DNA of 64,000 bases from Clarkia xantiana subsp. parviflora (lineage: Eukaryota; Streptophyta; Magnoliopsida; Myrtales; Onagraceae), in NCBI GenBank assembly GCA_036873135.1, contig JAPTYO010000015.1, forward strand, positions 9,713,683-9,777,682, given 5' to 3'. The notes under the pieces are model-generated. The model was not told the DNA's origin, made no database searches, and saw only the letters and a list, made by a program, of their open reading frames with translations. Position numbers and translations under genes: made by a program. Below are positions 20,323 through 30,866 of this stretch, piece by piece; the stretch's first letter is position 1, and every line of letters begins with the position of its first letter.

Positions 20323-20731
20323 AAGTAAGAGAAAGAAGATGTGATGTGAATAAGTAAGTCATTATGCTTTTTGACTTGTTTGTATTTATTTATTTGTAAA
20401 GTTAAGTAAGTCGTTGCTAACGCGTTTGCATGGGAAATTTAAGTGGATCCTTCCTTCGGTTTTCACTGATTCTCAAATAAATGTTGATGATGTTGATATG
20501 TGTGGTGTGGATTAGTAAAACTAAAATGAGCCACTAACGTGAACCTGGACCACAAACATAAAAAAATCCTCCTATTTTCTTATAGCAACTTCCATCTTTG
20601 TCACTTCACACTGCATACCGAGTAAACCGAGTTACGCTCTCTCAACATGAAATAACTGCAAGTCTTGCTGGAAACTTCATGCCACATTACGAAATTCTGT
20701 CAAAAGTAATATTGTAAAAAAAAGTTTATGA
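20323..20731. other. Upstream region of the EXO70H-like gene
   Basis: About 410 bp between the TATA box and the nearest transposon. It holds no gene. A TTGACT motif at 20371-20376 fits a WRKY-bound W-box core, a common promoter element, but one copy is weak evidence of control. Confidence 0.4.
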
Positions 20732-21056
20732 TATTAAAAAGGGTTAAGAACACAATAGGGGCCTGAATGTTTGCCCATGTTGCCAAAAGGGGTCTGAATT
20801 GAAAAAACGTATTATTAAGGGCCTGAATTTTAAGTTTTGTGTATAAGTGAGGTCTCCGTCTATTTTTTCTGTTAAAAGTGACAGAAAGTGGTCACATGCT
20901 TGGCATGTGACCGAAAATAATTAAAAAACCCGAAAATGCCTTTGACCAGAGTGTGACCCTCACATGTTTGACCTAAAAAGACCAAAATACCCTTTAAGCC
21001 ACCACAGCTCCGGCGACCACCACCACCCGGCTCCGGCGACCACCACCCAGCTCCGA

Positions 21057-21099
21057 TTCGGGGCCACAGAGCTCCAGATCAGAGCTCTGTGGCCCCGAA
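21057..21099. repeat. 18-bp perfect hairpin inside the Mutator-type element
   Basis: TTCGGGGCCACAGAGCTC (21057-21074) is followed by a 7-base loop and then its exact reverse complement (21082-21099). A third partial copy of the arm lies at 21104-21124. The stem is GC-rich, unlike the AT-rich ends of the element. Confidence 0.85.
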
Positions 21100-21148
21100 C
21101 CCCGAATCGGAGCCACAGAGCTCCGATCGAAGCTTTTTTGGGCCGACG

Positions 21149-21280
21149 GAGGTCGCCGGAGCTGGGGTGGTGGTCGCCGGAGCTGGGGTGGTGGTCGCCG
21201 GAACTGGGGTGGTGGTCGCCGGAGCTGGGGTGGTGGTCGCCGGAACTGGGGTGGTTATCGCCGGAGCTGGGGTGGTGGTC
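21149..21280. repeat. 21-bp GC-rich tandem repeat, about 6 units
   Basis: The unit is close to GTCGCCGGAGCTGGGGTGGTG and repeats six times with single changes (AACTGGGG in units 3 and 5). The repeat is a multiple of three, so it opens several frames at once. A protein-coding role is not supported. Reversed shorter copies lie at 21008-21050. Confidence 0.85.
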
Positions 21281-21541
21281 GGTGGCCGTGGCCGTGGTGG
21301 CCTTAGGGCATAATTAGTGTGCATGGGTATTTTAGACATTTCACATTTCATTAATTAAACTGATAAATTGTATAATAATTGCAAAAGGGTAATTCTGTCA
21401 TTTCACGTATTTCCGTTACATTTAACAGCAAATTTGGACGGAAACTCGATTATCAACAAAACTCAAAATTCAGACCCTTAATAATACGTTTTTTCAATTC
21501 AGACCCCTTTTGGCAACATGGGCAAACATTCAGGCCCCTAT

Positions 21542-22288
21542 TGTTAGGTTCCGAGTCTAGGGTCAACGGGCAGTCGACTCAAGTCTCGTTCCTCACTGGA
21601 GATGTTGTGGATCCGGTGCTCTCGGGTTGTGCTGTCCTAGCTTGCGTCCTTCCGTCCTTAGCTTCTCTTCTCCTCTCGCCCTGCAAGAGGGGCAATACCA
21701 GGCACATAGGGGGGGGTGGTGCCTGATGAACCCTCTCCGATGCCTAAGTCAGTACGGTTTTAGAGAGATAAAGCTAGAGAGATGTCAGAGCAAAATTATA
21801 CAACTTGCCAAGATGATCAAATGAATAGTGGAGGTGCGGTATTTATAGGCAACGGTGTCATTAAGGTGGCTTAATGACATCGTTAACCTTTAAACACAGT
21901 TAATTAACCTTTAAGTACGTAATTAAGACCTTAGGATACGGAGAAGGTTGGCGGAAATAAACCGAGTATGGGAGTCCAAGAATGGTGCCGGGGCCCTTGG
22001 GGGGAAGGAAAATCCGACCCCCAAGGGTAGGGGTTGGGTGAGGCCACCCAACCCCTCCTAGGGGAGATAGGGTTGGCCAACCCTATCTCCCCTAGGGGAG
22101 GTCGGGTGTGGCCACCCGACCTCACCTAGGTGAGTCTAACTCGGCCGGACGAGCGCTTCGGCCTCGTCCGGACCGTTGGTGTTTTCGCGAAGTGTTCGGG
22201 TTGAAGTTTCGATTTACAATCATTAACGGGGTGATAAAAATAAAGCGATCCGGAAGTCAACGGGTTCAAATTGGGCGTATATCCATCA
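21542..22288 (-). repeat. 3' LTR of the 15.2-kb element (747 bp)
   Basis: On the minus strand it starts TGATGGATATACGCCC and ends GGAACCTAACA. TATAAATA lies at 21847-21840. Downstream on the sense strand is a hairpin (CAGGCAC pairing with GTGCCTG, 21725-21699) with a C-rich loop. U3 contains overlapping palindromes between 22010 and 22140. Confidence 0.95.
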
Positions 22289-22300
22289 CAAGCCCCCGAG
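22289..22300 (-). promoter_or_regulatory. Polypurine tract before the 3' LTR
   Basis: The sense strand reads CTCGGGGGCTTG immediately before the TG of the LTR. The inverted inner copy (35137-35148) reads CTCGGGGGGCATG-like sequence before LTR B. Confidence 0.75.
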
Positions 22301-23870
22301 TCAACCAATGGCCTAACCCTTGATTGACTCTATTTTAGGATGGTATGACACGCGCAATTTGAAACCGGGGTTTTACCTTTCGTCTGAATGCTTGCTTACC
22401 CATGGATGCGTGCCTCTGACTCTGCCCCCTGCCTTATGAGATAGAGGAATTGTAAACGTCAGAGTAGCACGGACGTGTGCCTAAGCACGCGTCCGTCTGA
22501 GGTGGGAGTAATAAATCTATCTTTGCTACGGGCGTATACTCAAAAGATACATGCTTGCATAGGAATGTAATATGAATGCAACTAAGTGACTTTTGCTTCA
22601 ATTTCATGCCGGGATTTTGCCTAAGTGGAGAAAATTTTAATTTTGGCCTAAATTTTTTTCTAAGTATGGGATGCTCAAGAATAAACCTATGGGATGTTAA
22701 CTTGAGTGAAGATATACTTAATCATAGTATAAGGGGGGTAAAGGTGATGGTTTTTCTTTAACCCTTAGATCTCACCCAAAATTAAATGGAGGGTGGTGAT
22801 TAGACCACTTTAAAAAACCCTACCATCTTTCAAATATATAGGAGAGTTAAGAAAATACCTTAGTTAGCCACCATAGCCATCCTTTTCCCTCTTTTCTCAC
22901 CCTTTGAGAGCAAGAAAGAATTTGGAGCACACCCAAGGAGGAGGCCGGCCGAAATTCTGGTGGTAGACCAGAAATCCCGACCAGCACGGGCGGAGGGGAG
23001 TCACCGGCATCGGGCGAAGGCGGCGGCTGACTAGGACAACAGCCCGGCTAGCGGCGGCGCGGAGGAGCAGCGGGACGACGGCGAGGTCGTTGCTGGCGGG
23101 GACGGCGTCTGGTCCAGCGGGGGCGAGCGACGGCGAGGTGGGACGGCTCCGGCGCGGCGTGAGGCGTTCTCCGGCGACGGTGGGGCGACTGAAATCAACT
23201 CCGGCGATGACAAAATTGGGGCTCCGGCGAGGGGCTGATTCCGGCCAACGTCGAAGTTCGAATTCCGGACCCGTTTATCACATCGGGTCGGGTTTTCCTA
23301 AGGTCCACTCTTTTCCTTTTCATTACCGCGCGAAAAGTTAATTTTTGAATTGCCGATACTTGATTGAATGTGGGATTGCCGTGGATAGCCGTAGATAGTT
23401 GTGGATTTGGGGAAAAAATTTGGCCGGTCGTCCGGAGATAGTTTTTTGTCCGATTAAACTATCCCCGTTTTGAATTTGATGTCGAGTCGCCATTTGTGTG
23501 TTGATTTCCGTTGGAGGGCGTAATGGTGATTTTGCCCGAAAACCGACTTTAGGTCCGGACGAAGTTGTTCGATTTGGTCATCGTGGTGTCCTTGGCTCAT
23601 GTTTGTTATCTTTGTTGGGTGTCTTCGGATCTTTGGTTGTCGTTGTTGGTCGAGCGTCGGGGTACTCCCGGTTTTTCGGAAATTTTCTTGTTTTGACATT
23701 TGTCATGCCGTGGCAGGTACTGTATTCCTGGCGGTGTCCCCGCACACAGACTCTACAGAGGCGTTACATCCTCCGAAGGATGAGTGAGTTCCTTTTCTCT
23801 TCTTTTCGTCGCATTACTTCCTTTCCTATCATTAGCTTAGTGTTGTGATCTGAGCTGGGGTGTTAGTCGA
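22301..23870. other. Subterminal and GC-rich region of the left arm
   Basis: No firm gene. 22301-22900 is AT-rich and non-coding. 22940-23260 is GC-rich with many CGGCG triplets and opens accidental frames on both strands. The region corresponds in reverse to 33550-35136. It is probably the promoter and 5' leader of the accessory gene that begins to the right, since that gene reads rightward here. Confidence 0.45.
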
Positions 23871-23873
23871 AAC

Positions 23874-26173
23874 TTGATTCGGACTTTGGGATTTCCTGCT
23901 ACTTTTGACTTAGGTCTCGCTGCTCTGTCGGAGAACCACCTGACTAGGTCTGATTACAATGAGCACGTCACCTTAGGTGATATCTGTCCCTTAGATGAGC
24001 CTCTATATCCTTTCCTCCCTTCCTTGGGGAATACCCGCGAGACGGTGACAGAGCCCCCTAGGGGGAAGGTCGTCGTTTACCCCTCCCAGATTCGATTTGG
24101 GTTGAGGCTGCCTTACTGCGATGACCTCGTAGAGTTGAGTAGGTTCTTTAGGATTTCTCCTGTGAACCTTGCTCCTAGTGCCCTCCGCGTCTGGGTGGGC
24201 TTCCGGGTGTTGTGCCACTGGTACTCCTGGAAGTATTCACTAGTTCTGTTCCGATGCTTCTACCGGTTCCAATATCAGAGGAAGGTAGGCTTTGCGAGTT
24301 TTGTAACTCGCCATCCGTCCCTCAAGGATTCCCGATTTTCTGACTTCGGGTTGAGTGGGGTCGAGTGGGATACCTCTCTTTGCTTCGTGGCCCGGAGTGA
24401 CAACTCGGCGAGCCACTGGGCCAAACACTATTTCTTCATTATGGATCGATATGTCACTTGGTCGGTCTTGAATGAGGATCGGTCAGATGCCTGGCCTGCC
24501 TTCGGGGAGTTCTCTCCTGTGAATTTGGAGACTATGAAGATCATTCATGAGAGCAACAGGACCCGGTCATACTGCCTCGTGTCCTTAGTGACTGAGACGG
24601 ATCTTTATGAGGCAGGGATCAGTTTGACTCCTGACTCCGGGGGTTCGGTATGTTACTTAGTCCTCTTATCTTTATTTACTTTCTGCTTTTCCTTTGTAGG
24701 TTGGTTTCACGGAAAAACCTATAACGTGCAGGGAGCACCGGTCGATCTGAGCAAGAGGAAGGCTCCTTCTAGCTCTACCCTGAAGAAGTCCCCCATGTTT
24801 GGGAAGAAGGCTGGGGCCTCTGGTATGCTTCCTCCTGTTTGCTTCTTTATGGTATACTTTGTGTTTTCCTTATCTTGTTTTTCTTACATTGCTAGGGCGC
24901 TCTCCCTTGGTGACCGAGAGGGTTGTCTCCGTAGGCAAAGACTCTGGACCTTCTAAGTCCAAGTCGCGGAGATCTGACTCTGAGGCCGGGGCCTCGGCTG
25001 TCAAGAGGAAGAAAGCTGCGGATCCTCCTTCGCCTGTTGTTCGTCCCCCGACCCTGTCTCGCGATAAAGAGATGGTGGTTGAAGAGGCGCCTCCCCAAGC
25101 TGATAAAGGGAAGCGACCTGTTGGTGGTGGTTCCCCTGCCCCCCAGCCAAGGGCACGGTCATCAGGTTCGATCTCCACCTTATCACTGATGCTTCTATGT
25201 TTATATTTTCCTTTGACTTGCTTCGTTTGCATAGGTGGGCCTCCGGCTTTGATTCGGAAGGACTTCGCACGTCTTACTGACGAGGATGTCGTTGGGTCTG
25301 AGTGGACTCCCTTCGCTGGTTTGAAGGAGTTCCACCTTGATAGCGGCTCCTCTTTGTGGACTCCTGAGGTTGGCATCCGTGTACTTCGCGGTGCCATCCC
25401 TCCTGGCGATCGTGCTGCTCAGCCTAAGTCTCCTGGGGAGACTCGGCGCTTTGTTCAGGGTGTACTCTCTCGTTATGCGCCTGTGAGTTGTTCCTTGCTT
25501 TCTTCTTTTTACTTTTATGTGGTTGGTTTTTCGGTTACTCATCCCTTGTTTAAATTATAAGGGTATGTCTGACATGGTGAACATGTCATCCTTCGTGCTC
25601 GAGCTATCTGACGAGAAGAAGACCCTTGAGGACAGCCAGGTCTCCCTGAAGGCGGAGCTCGCCACTGCTGCTAAGAAGGCGCGCTTATCTAATCTGAAGA
25701 TGCAGGAGCTCAGGGACCAAGTGTCCTTACTTGAGACTACCGTAGGTAGCTTACGCCGGGAGGCTGAGGTTGCATCTTCACTCCATTCTGAGGAGTTGCG
25801 GAAGTTGGAGGCTAGGTGCCGGGCGGAGGAGAGGACTGTCGCAGTGTCTGAATACAAGGCTTCTTCTGCCTTCACTGCTGACTATAGCGTGCGGCTCACT
25901 CAGGAGATGAACCAGTTTGGTGAGTATCTGGTTGATCATATTTTCCGCATTGATCCTCAGTTTCCAGTTGGCGATCTTGGTGATTTTGGGCCATACGCTA
26001 CTGGCTACATGACTGTCCTTAGGGGTCAGGCTGCTGTTGCAGACGAGCCTGCCCCTACACAGGTGGATGCTACGCCTGTGGATATCGACACTTCAGACTC
26101 CTCCTCTTCCTCCATCTCTGCCGGTGGTTCAGCCTCAGGGGGTCAGGGTGACTCTCCCGAAGGCTCTGATTGA
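23874..26173 (+). CDS. Antisense accessory gene, left-arm copy (PF04195-like N part, coiled-coil C part)
   Basis: This gene runs against its host element. Exons: about 23874-24647, 24700-24822, 24896-25165, 25235-25482 and 25562-26173. Gaps 24823-24895, 25166-25234 and 25483-25561 (73, 69, 79 bp) begin GT, end AG, and removing them joins open frames in phase (for example AS-G|RSPLVTERVV). The first gap, about 52 bp, is short and its borders are unsure. The N part has FGLRLPYCDDLVELSRFF, WYSWKYSLVLFRCFYRF and ASHWAKHYFF, like the plant 'putative gypsy type transposon' domain. The last exon has heptads (25590-25850), FPVGDLGDFGPY and an acid/serine tail. Function unknown. The true start may lie upstream. 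This copy lacks the stop seen in the right arm. Confidence 0.7.
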
Positions 26174-26561
26174 TGTATCTACATCTTGCTATCTTTGTAT
26201 ATATAACCATACTCTTTCTCCCCTTTGATGGGTTGAGTATCTTTTGGGATTGTTGTGGGGTTTTGTGTTGCTTTCCTTTGTCGTATTGTGCTGTTGACTA
26301 TGTGGTTCACTTGGCTTTACATTGGTACTTTGTATGCTTTTGTATGTACTCACTTGATTATGGACTTTTCTCTTGGTGGGTTTCCTTTACTTATCTTTCT
26401 TTCGTGTTTTCCTTCATGCCATACCTGCTATTTCATCAAGAAAAAATATTATGTGTTCTTCATATCACTTTACTTTGAAATTACTTTCTCATGGGATCCT
26501 TCTTAGTGATGGTGTAATGCTCTCTTCTGATACCCTTTGAATGGTATGTATGGTACTGTTA

Positions 26562-27105
26562 AACCAAAGATACGCTCTTGGTGGGCGTCGAAAACTGTTC
26601 ACGAGACAGGCTCTCGGAGGGCACTTAACGTTTCACAGGATAGGCTCCCGGAGGGCACAGGTTAGACCAAAGATACGCTCCTGGTTGGCGTCGAAATCTA
26701 TTCACGAGACTGGCTCTCGGAGGGCACTTAACGTTTCACAGGATAGGCTCCCGGAGGGCACAGGTTAGACCAAAGATACACTCCTGGTTGGCGTCGAAAT
26801 CTGTTCACGAGACTGGCTCTCGGAGGGCACTTAACGTTTCACAGTATAGGCTCCCGGAGGGCACAGGTTAGACCAAAGATACGCTCCTGATTGGCGTCGA
26901 AGGACGTAGTATAAAAACTACTCTCAAGATACGCTCTTGGGGGCGTCGAAGGTCGTAGTATGAACACTACTCTCAAGATACGCTCTTGGGGGCGTCGAAG
27001 GTCGTAGTACGAAAACTACTCTCAAGATACGCTCTTGGGGGCGTCGAGGGTCGTAGTATTGAAACTACTCTCAAGATACGCTCTTGGGGGCGTCGAAAAT
27101 TCGTT
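26562..27105. repeat. Tandem repeats of the left arm: about 103 bp x 4 then about 49 bp x 5
   Basis: Long units start with ACCAAAGATACGCTC at 26562, 26666, 26768 and 26871 and include GTTCACGAGAC and GAGGGCACTTAACGTTTCAC. Short units then follow with ACTACTCTCAAGATACGCTC and GGGGGCGTCGAAGG. Both unit types share a core near GATACGCTCYTGG...GGCGTCGA, so one probably arose from the other. They separate gag from the antisense gene, as in other Tat-lineage elements. Confidence 0.9.
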
Positions 27106-27185
27106 GTTGACTTGAAGTCATATCTGTGTAAGGATAACTTCATGATTATATCACCACATTCATTGGAAAATACCTTTGAAGGAAA

Positions 27186-29797
27186 TCCTACTCCCTTAAG
27201 AGCATTCATGTTTTTTGTACACATGGGGTGCCTTGGGTGGGTCAAGACACCCTTTGGAGGAAATCAAAGATAGTTGTAGAGTTGGAGTAACTTCGTGAGT
27301 TCTCCTTCTCAAAAGTTGTTTTTGAAAAACTTAGAAAGCTTGAACATGCAAAGTGCTAAATATGAAACTAAGGATATGGGGTGGTCAATTTGTCTGTTGC
27401 CACGTACTCCTTTAGGCCTCCATTGTGAATCATTTCCTCCACTTCTATCTTCAGCACCATGCAGTTGTTGGTTTGATGCCCCCAGGTTCCATGGTACTCA
27501 CACCATCCCTGTGCATCTCTTCCTAGGAAAGCCTTGCCCTCCTCTCTGCATGTGCGTAGCTCCTCCTTGAGGTGTTTCTGAAAAATTTCTTCTGTGCTCA
27601 CTGTAAGGGGTGTGAATTTGAAATTTACACCTCCTCCCAGTGTGTCAGTCTCTCTTTCTTTCTCCAGGACTTCATCCAGTTGCTCCATCTCCTTTGCAAA
27701 TGCCTTATCTAGCTTTTCCTTGAGCTCTCTCATCGTGCTTGTCATGATCATCTCATAAAGCCCTCCATAGGCCTCAAATGAGTTTGGATGCATGTTTCGA
27801 ATGAATGCTTTGACGGCTTCTCCTCTTGTGATGTCCATATTGGCACCATAACTGGAGAATCTCTGGAAGTAGCTTGATATTGGCTCCTGCGGCATTTGCT
27901 TGATATCATCGATGTAACGGAAGCCTCTTATGATGGAGTCCCTTGTTCTTTTCCCTTTTATGGTTTCTGGCTGCCAAGGTATGGCTGTCACCTTCACAGC
28001 CTTGCTCATGTGTCTCTGCTCAGGCATTATTTGAAAAAACTGCCTGCTCAAACGGAGTACAACTCCATTCTTCATCTTTCGTTGCCTTTGTCTCCTTCCC
28101 TTCTTCTTGTTGTCTTGGTTGGCTCCTACCATGACCATTGCCACTGTGTCTGTCCCGTGTGATCCACGTCTCATGGAGTTGACGTAGCACTGCCTTGCAG
28201 TGCGTTGATCACCCAAGACTTCTCCGACTCCATTCTCAGTGATGTACTTCAACTTCTGGTGTACGGTGGATGGCACGATTTCGTATGGGTTTATGGTTGT
28301 TCTTCCTAGGATCCCATTGTAGGCTCCTAGGCTTTCAACCACCAAGAAGTTAACATTCACCTTCAGCTGTGTCCATCCTTGGCCCATGGTCACCGGCAGG
28401 GTTATCATTCCCAGGGGGTAGCTTGTTGCCCCTGAGAAGCCAACTAGAGGGAAGTTGACTGGTTTGATGTCTGCCTTCGTCTTCCCTATTTCTTCTAGGA
28501 CTCTCAGGCTTAAGAGGTCAGCCGAGCTGCCCCCATCCACCAATATTCGTTTTACATCAAAATTATCGATGTCTATCGTGATGACTAACGCATCGTCATG
28601 TGGGAAGACAATGTGGCTCTTGTCTTTCTCCGAGAATTCAATCTTCATCTCCTCTCCTTCTCGTGGCCTTTTCCTCCACCTTGGCACTGAACTCAGTTTT
28701 GATGCGTAAACCTCCCTTGCATTAGCAGTTGGGCCACCTGATGCCACTCCTCCGTGTATCATGTTTATGGTTCCTCTCTTGTTGGGTGGAGGATTGTAGT
28801 CTACCTTGCTCTTGCCTTTGTCCCTGTATGATGGCCCTAACTGTATGCTGTTACCCCCATGATCCACGAACTGCTTTAGTTCTCCACTTTGGATGACATT
28901 GTTGATGCTTAGCTTTAGGCTGAAGCATTCGTTCGTGTCATGCCCGTATGCTTCATGGTTATCACACCATCTATCCTTGTGTGTCCCCACCATTGGGGCT
29001 CTCCACCTTGCAGGGGGTGACCAGAGTTTCTGATTCCGCATCTCTCTGAGGACAGTAGCTGGAGTGGCGTTCAATGTGATGAACTTGATGACGTTGATTT
29101 CCCTGGCTTTCAGTGGTTCGCCCATTTGATTTCTTTGCTGGGGCGGACGCCATTCCTGCTGCCTTGTGTGTTGAGGTGCCTGAGGTGGCTTTCCTCTGTT
29201 CGGCTTTGCATTGTCTTCCTTAGCTGCTTGGATCTTGGCTTTCTCACTTGCCCTGTGCCTCTCCAGGTCTATATGAGTTTTTACTCTTCCTGCAAGCTCC
29301 TCTAAGGTTCTCGCTGGTTTCTTGGCCATCTTTTCTGCCAGCGTTGACCCGAAGCGGCCTAGGTTTCTGATGAAGGCTCGTATTATCTCACCCTCAGTGA
29401 TGTCGCTCTGAATGTCTGCTATGTTTTGGTTAAACCTAGTGTAGTAACTGGCCAAGGATTCATCATTTTCTTGCTTCACGTCATCGATGGAGCCTGTTCC
29501 TTTGAGGAGCTTCCTTTCTCCTAGATATCTCTGAAGGAACTTCGCCTTTAGCTGCTCCCATGAGTGGATGATCTCAGAGGGTAGGCTGAAGAACCAGTGT
29601 GAGGCCACCCCTGATAGGGTGTTTGGAAATAGGAGTGCCTTGTATCTTTCATCAGTAGTTCTCCCAAATAGGGAGGCTTCATGCTGTTGAATATGCTCCA
29701 AAGGGTCTCCCTTGCCATTGTATTTTGCAATCTGGACTGTATGCAGGGAGTCCGGCACCTTGCTCATCTCCAATTCCCTTGTGAAAGGGTGGTTCCT
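27186..29797. other. Unique loop between the inverted arms
   Basis: Sequence identity between the arms stops near TTTGAAGGAA at 27185 and its complement at 29798. The loop carries the gag-protease-gag' ORF on the minus strand. The gag start lies only about 25 bp inside the right junction, and the N-terminal gag region found in E2 is missing. The arm junction therefore removed the 5' part of the gene. Confidence 0.8.
27368..29773 (-). CDS. Gag-protease-Gag' polyprotein, 801 aa, N-terminally truncated
   Basis: Gag packages element RNA and protease matures the particle. Seen in order: a Ty3/gypsy gag domain (residues 1-180; HWFFSLPSEI, FLQRYLGERK, NIADIQ), an atypical knuckle CX2HX4HX4C (WCDNHEAYGHDTNEC, near 270), a retropepsin-like part near 400-520 (ILVDGGSSADLL, with DGG where DTG/DSG is textbook; DGG is frequent in plant relatives), then a second, diverged gag segment (617-720; SYFQRFSSYGANMDITRGEAVKAFIRN) with its own knuckle (WCEYHGTWGHQTNNC, near 770). 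The frame is open throughout. Gag after protease is unusual and could be duplication or fusion. The N terminus is missing compared with E2. No polymerase follows, so the element would need enzymes from a partner. Confidence 0.85.
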   Translation of the reverse strand: MEMSKVPDSLHTVQIAKYNGKGDPLEHIQQHEASLFGRTTDERYKALLFPNTLSGVASHWFFSLPSEIIHSWEQLKAKFLQRYLGERKLLKGTGSIDDVKQENDESLASYYTRFNQNIADIQSDITEGEIIRAFIRNLGRFGSTLAEKMAKKPARTLEELAGRVKTHIDLERHRASEKAKIQAAKEDNAKPNRGKPPQAPQHTRQQEWRPPQQRNQMGEPLKAREINVIKFITLNATPATVLREMRNQKLWSPPARWRAPMVGTHKDRWCDNHEAYGHDTNECFSLKLSINNVIQSGELKQFVDHGGNSIQLGPSYRDKGKSKVDYNPPPNKRGTINMIHGGVASGGPTANAREVYASKLSSVPRWRKRPREGEEMKIEFSEKDKSHIVFPHDDALVITIDIDNFDVKRILVDGGSSADLLSLRVLEEIGKTKADIKPVNFPLVGFSGATSYPLGMITLPVTMGQGWTQLKVNVNFLVVESLGAYNGILGRTTINPYEIVPSTVHQKLKYITENGVGEVLGDQRTARQCYVNSMRRGSHGTDTVAMVMVGANQDNKKKGRRQRQRKMKNGVVLRLSRQFFQIMPEQRHMSKAVKVTAIPWQPETIKGKRTRDSIIRGFRYIDDIKQMPQEPISSYFQRFSSYGANMDITRGEAVKAFIRNMHPNSFEAYGGLYEMIMTSTMRELKEKLDKAFAKEMEQLDEVLEKERETDTLGGGVNFKFTPLTVSTEEIFQKHLKEELRTCREEGKAFLGRDAQGWCEYHGTWGHQTNNCMVLKIEVEEMIHNGGLKEYVATDKLTTPYP

Positions 29798-29876
29798 TCA
29801 AAGGTATTTTCCAATGAATATGGTGATATAATTATGAAGTTATCCTTACACAGATATGACTTCAAGTCAACAACGA

Positions 29877-30866
29877 ATTTTCGACGCCCCCAAGAGCGTA
29901 TCTTGAGAGTAGTTTCAATACTACGACCCTCGACGCCCCCAAGAGCGTATCTTGAGAGTAGTTTTCATACTACGACCCTCGACGCCCCCAAGAGCGTATC
30001 TTGAGAGTAGTGTTCATACTACGACCTTCGACGCCCCCAAGAGCGTATCTTGAGAGTAGTTTTTATACTACGTCCTTCGACGCACCAAGAGCGTATCTTG
30101 AGAGTAGTTTCCAAAAACTACGAATTTCGACGCCCCCAGGAGCGTATCTTGAGAGTAGTGATCATACTACGACATTCGACGCCCCCAAGAGCGTATCTTG
30201 AGAGTAGTTTCTATACTACGACCTTCGACGCACCAAGAGCGTATCTTGAGAGTGGTTTCCAAAAACTACGAATTTCGACGCCCCCAGGAGCGTATCTTGA
30301 GGTAGATTTGCAACCTACCAGATTCGACGCCCCCAAGAGCGTATCTTGAGGTAGAAAAAACACTACCAGATTCGACGCCCCCAAGAGCGTATCTTGAGGT
30401 AGATTTCAAACTACCAGCTTCGACGCCAACCAGGAGCGTATCTTTGGTCTAACTTGTGCCCTCCGGGAGCCTATCCTGTGAAACGTTAAGTGTCCTCCGA
30501 GAGCCAGTCTCGTGAACAGATTTCGACGCCAACCAGGAGCGTATCTTTGGTCTAACTTGTGCCCTCCAGGAGCCTATCCTGTGAAACGTTAAGTGCCCTC
30601 CGAGAGCCAGTCTCGTGAACAGATTTCGACGCCAACCAGGAGCGTATCTTTGGTCTAACTTGTGCCCTCCGGGAGCCTATCCTGTGAAACGTTAAGTGCC
30701 CTCCGAGAGCCAGTCTCGTGAACAGATTTCGACGCCAACCAGGAACGTATCTTTGGTCTAACTTGTGCCCTCCGGGAGCCTATCCTGTGAAACGTTAAGT
30801 GCCCTCCGAGAGCCTGTCTCGTGAACAGACTCGACGCCCACCAAGAGCGTATCTTTGGTCTAACAA
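29877..30866. repeat. Expanded tandem repeats of the right arm: about 49 bp x 11 and about 103 bp x 4
   Basis: These are reverse complements of the left-arm repeats. The short unit (CGACGCCCCCAAGAGCGTAT core) occurs about eleven times between 29877 and 30425, against about five in the left arm. The long unit (GTGCCCTCCGGGAGCC core) follows about four times to 30866. Copy number has changed since the arms arose. Confidence 0.88.

Noticed and set aside
21079..21351. Open frames on both strands with GAGVVVAG-type and PATTTPAP-type repeats
   Set aside because: They are produced by a 21-bp repeat whose length is a multiple of three. No start context, domain or conservation supports a protein.
24648..24699. 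First intron of the accessory gene as a certain call
   Set aside because: The gap is only about 52 bp, frames do not join cleanly in all copies and the donor is ambiguous, so only the other three gaps are put forward as introns.
26880..27110. CRISPR-like look of the 49-bp repeats
   Set aside because: The units run head to tail without unique spacers, sit inside a plant LTR element, and no cas-like gene exists nearby.
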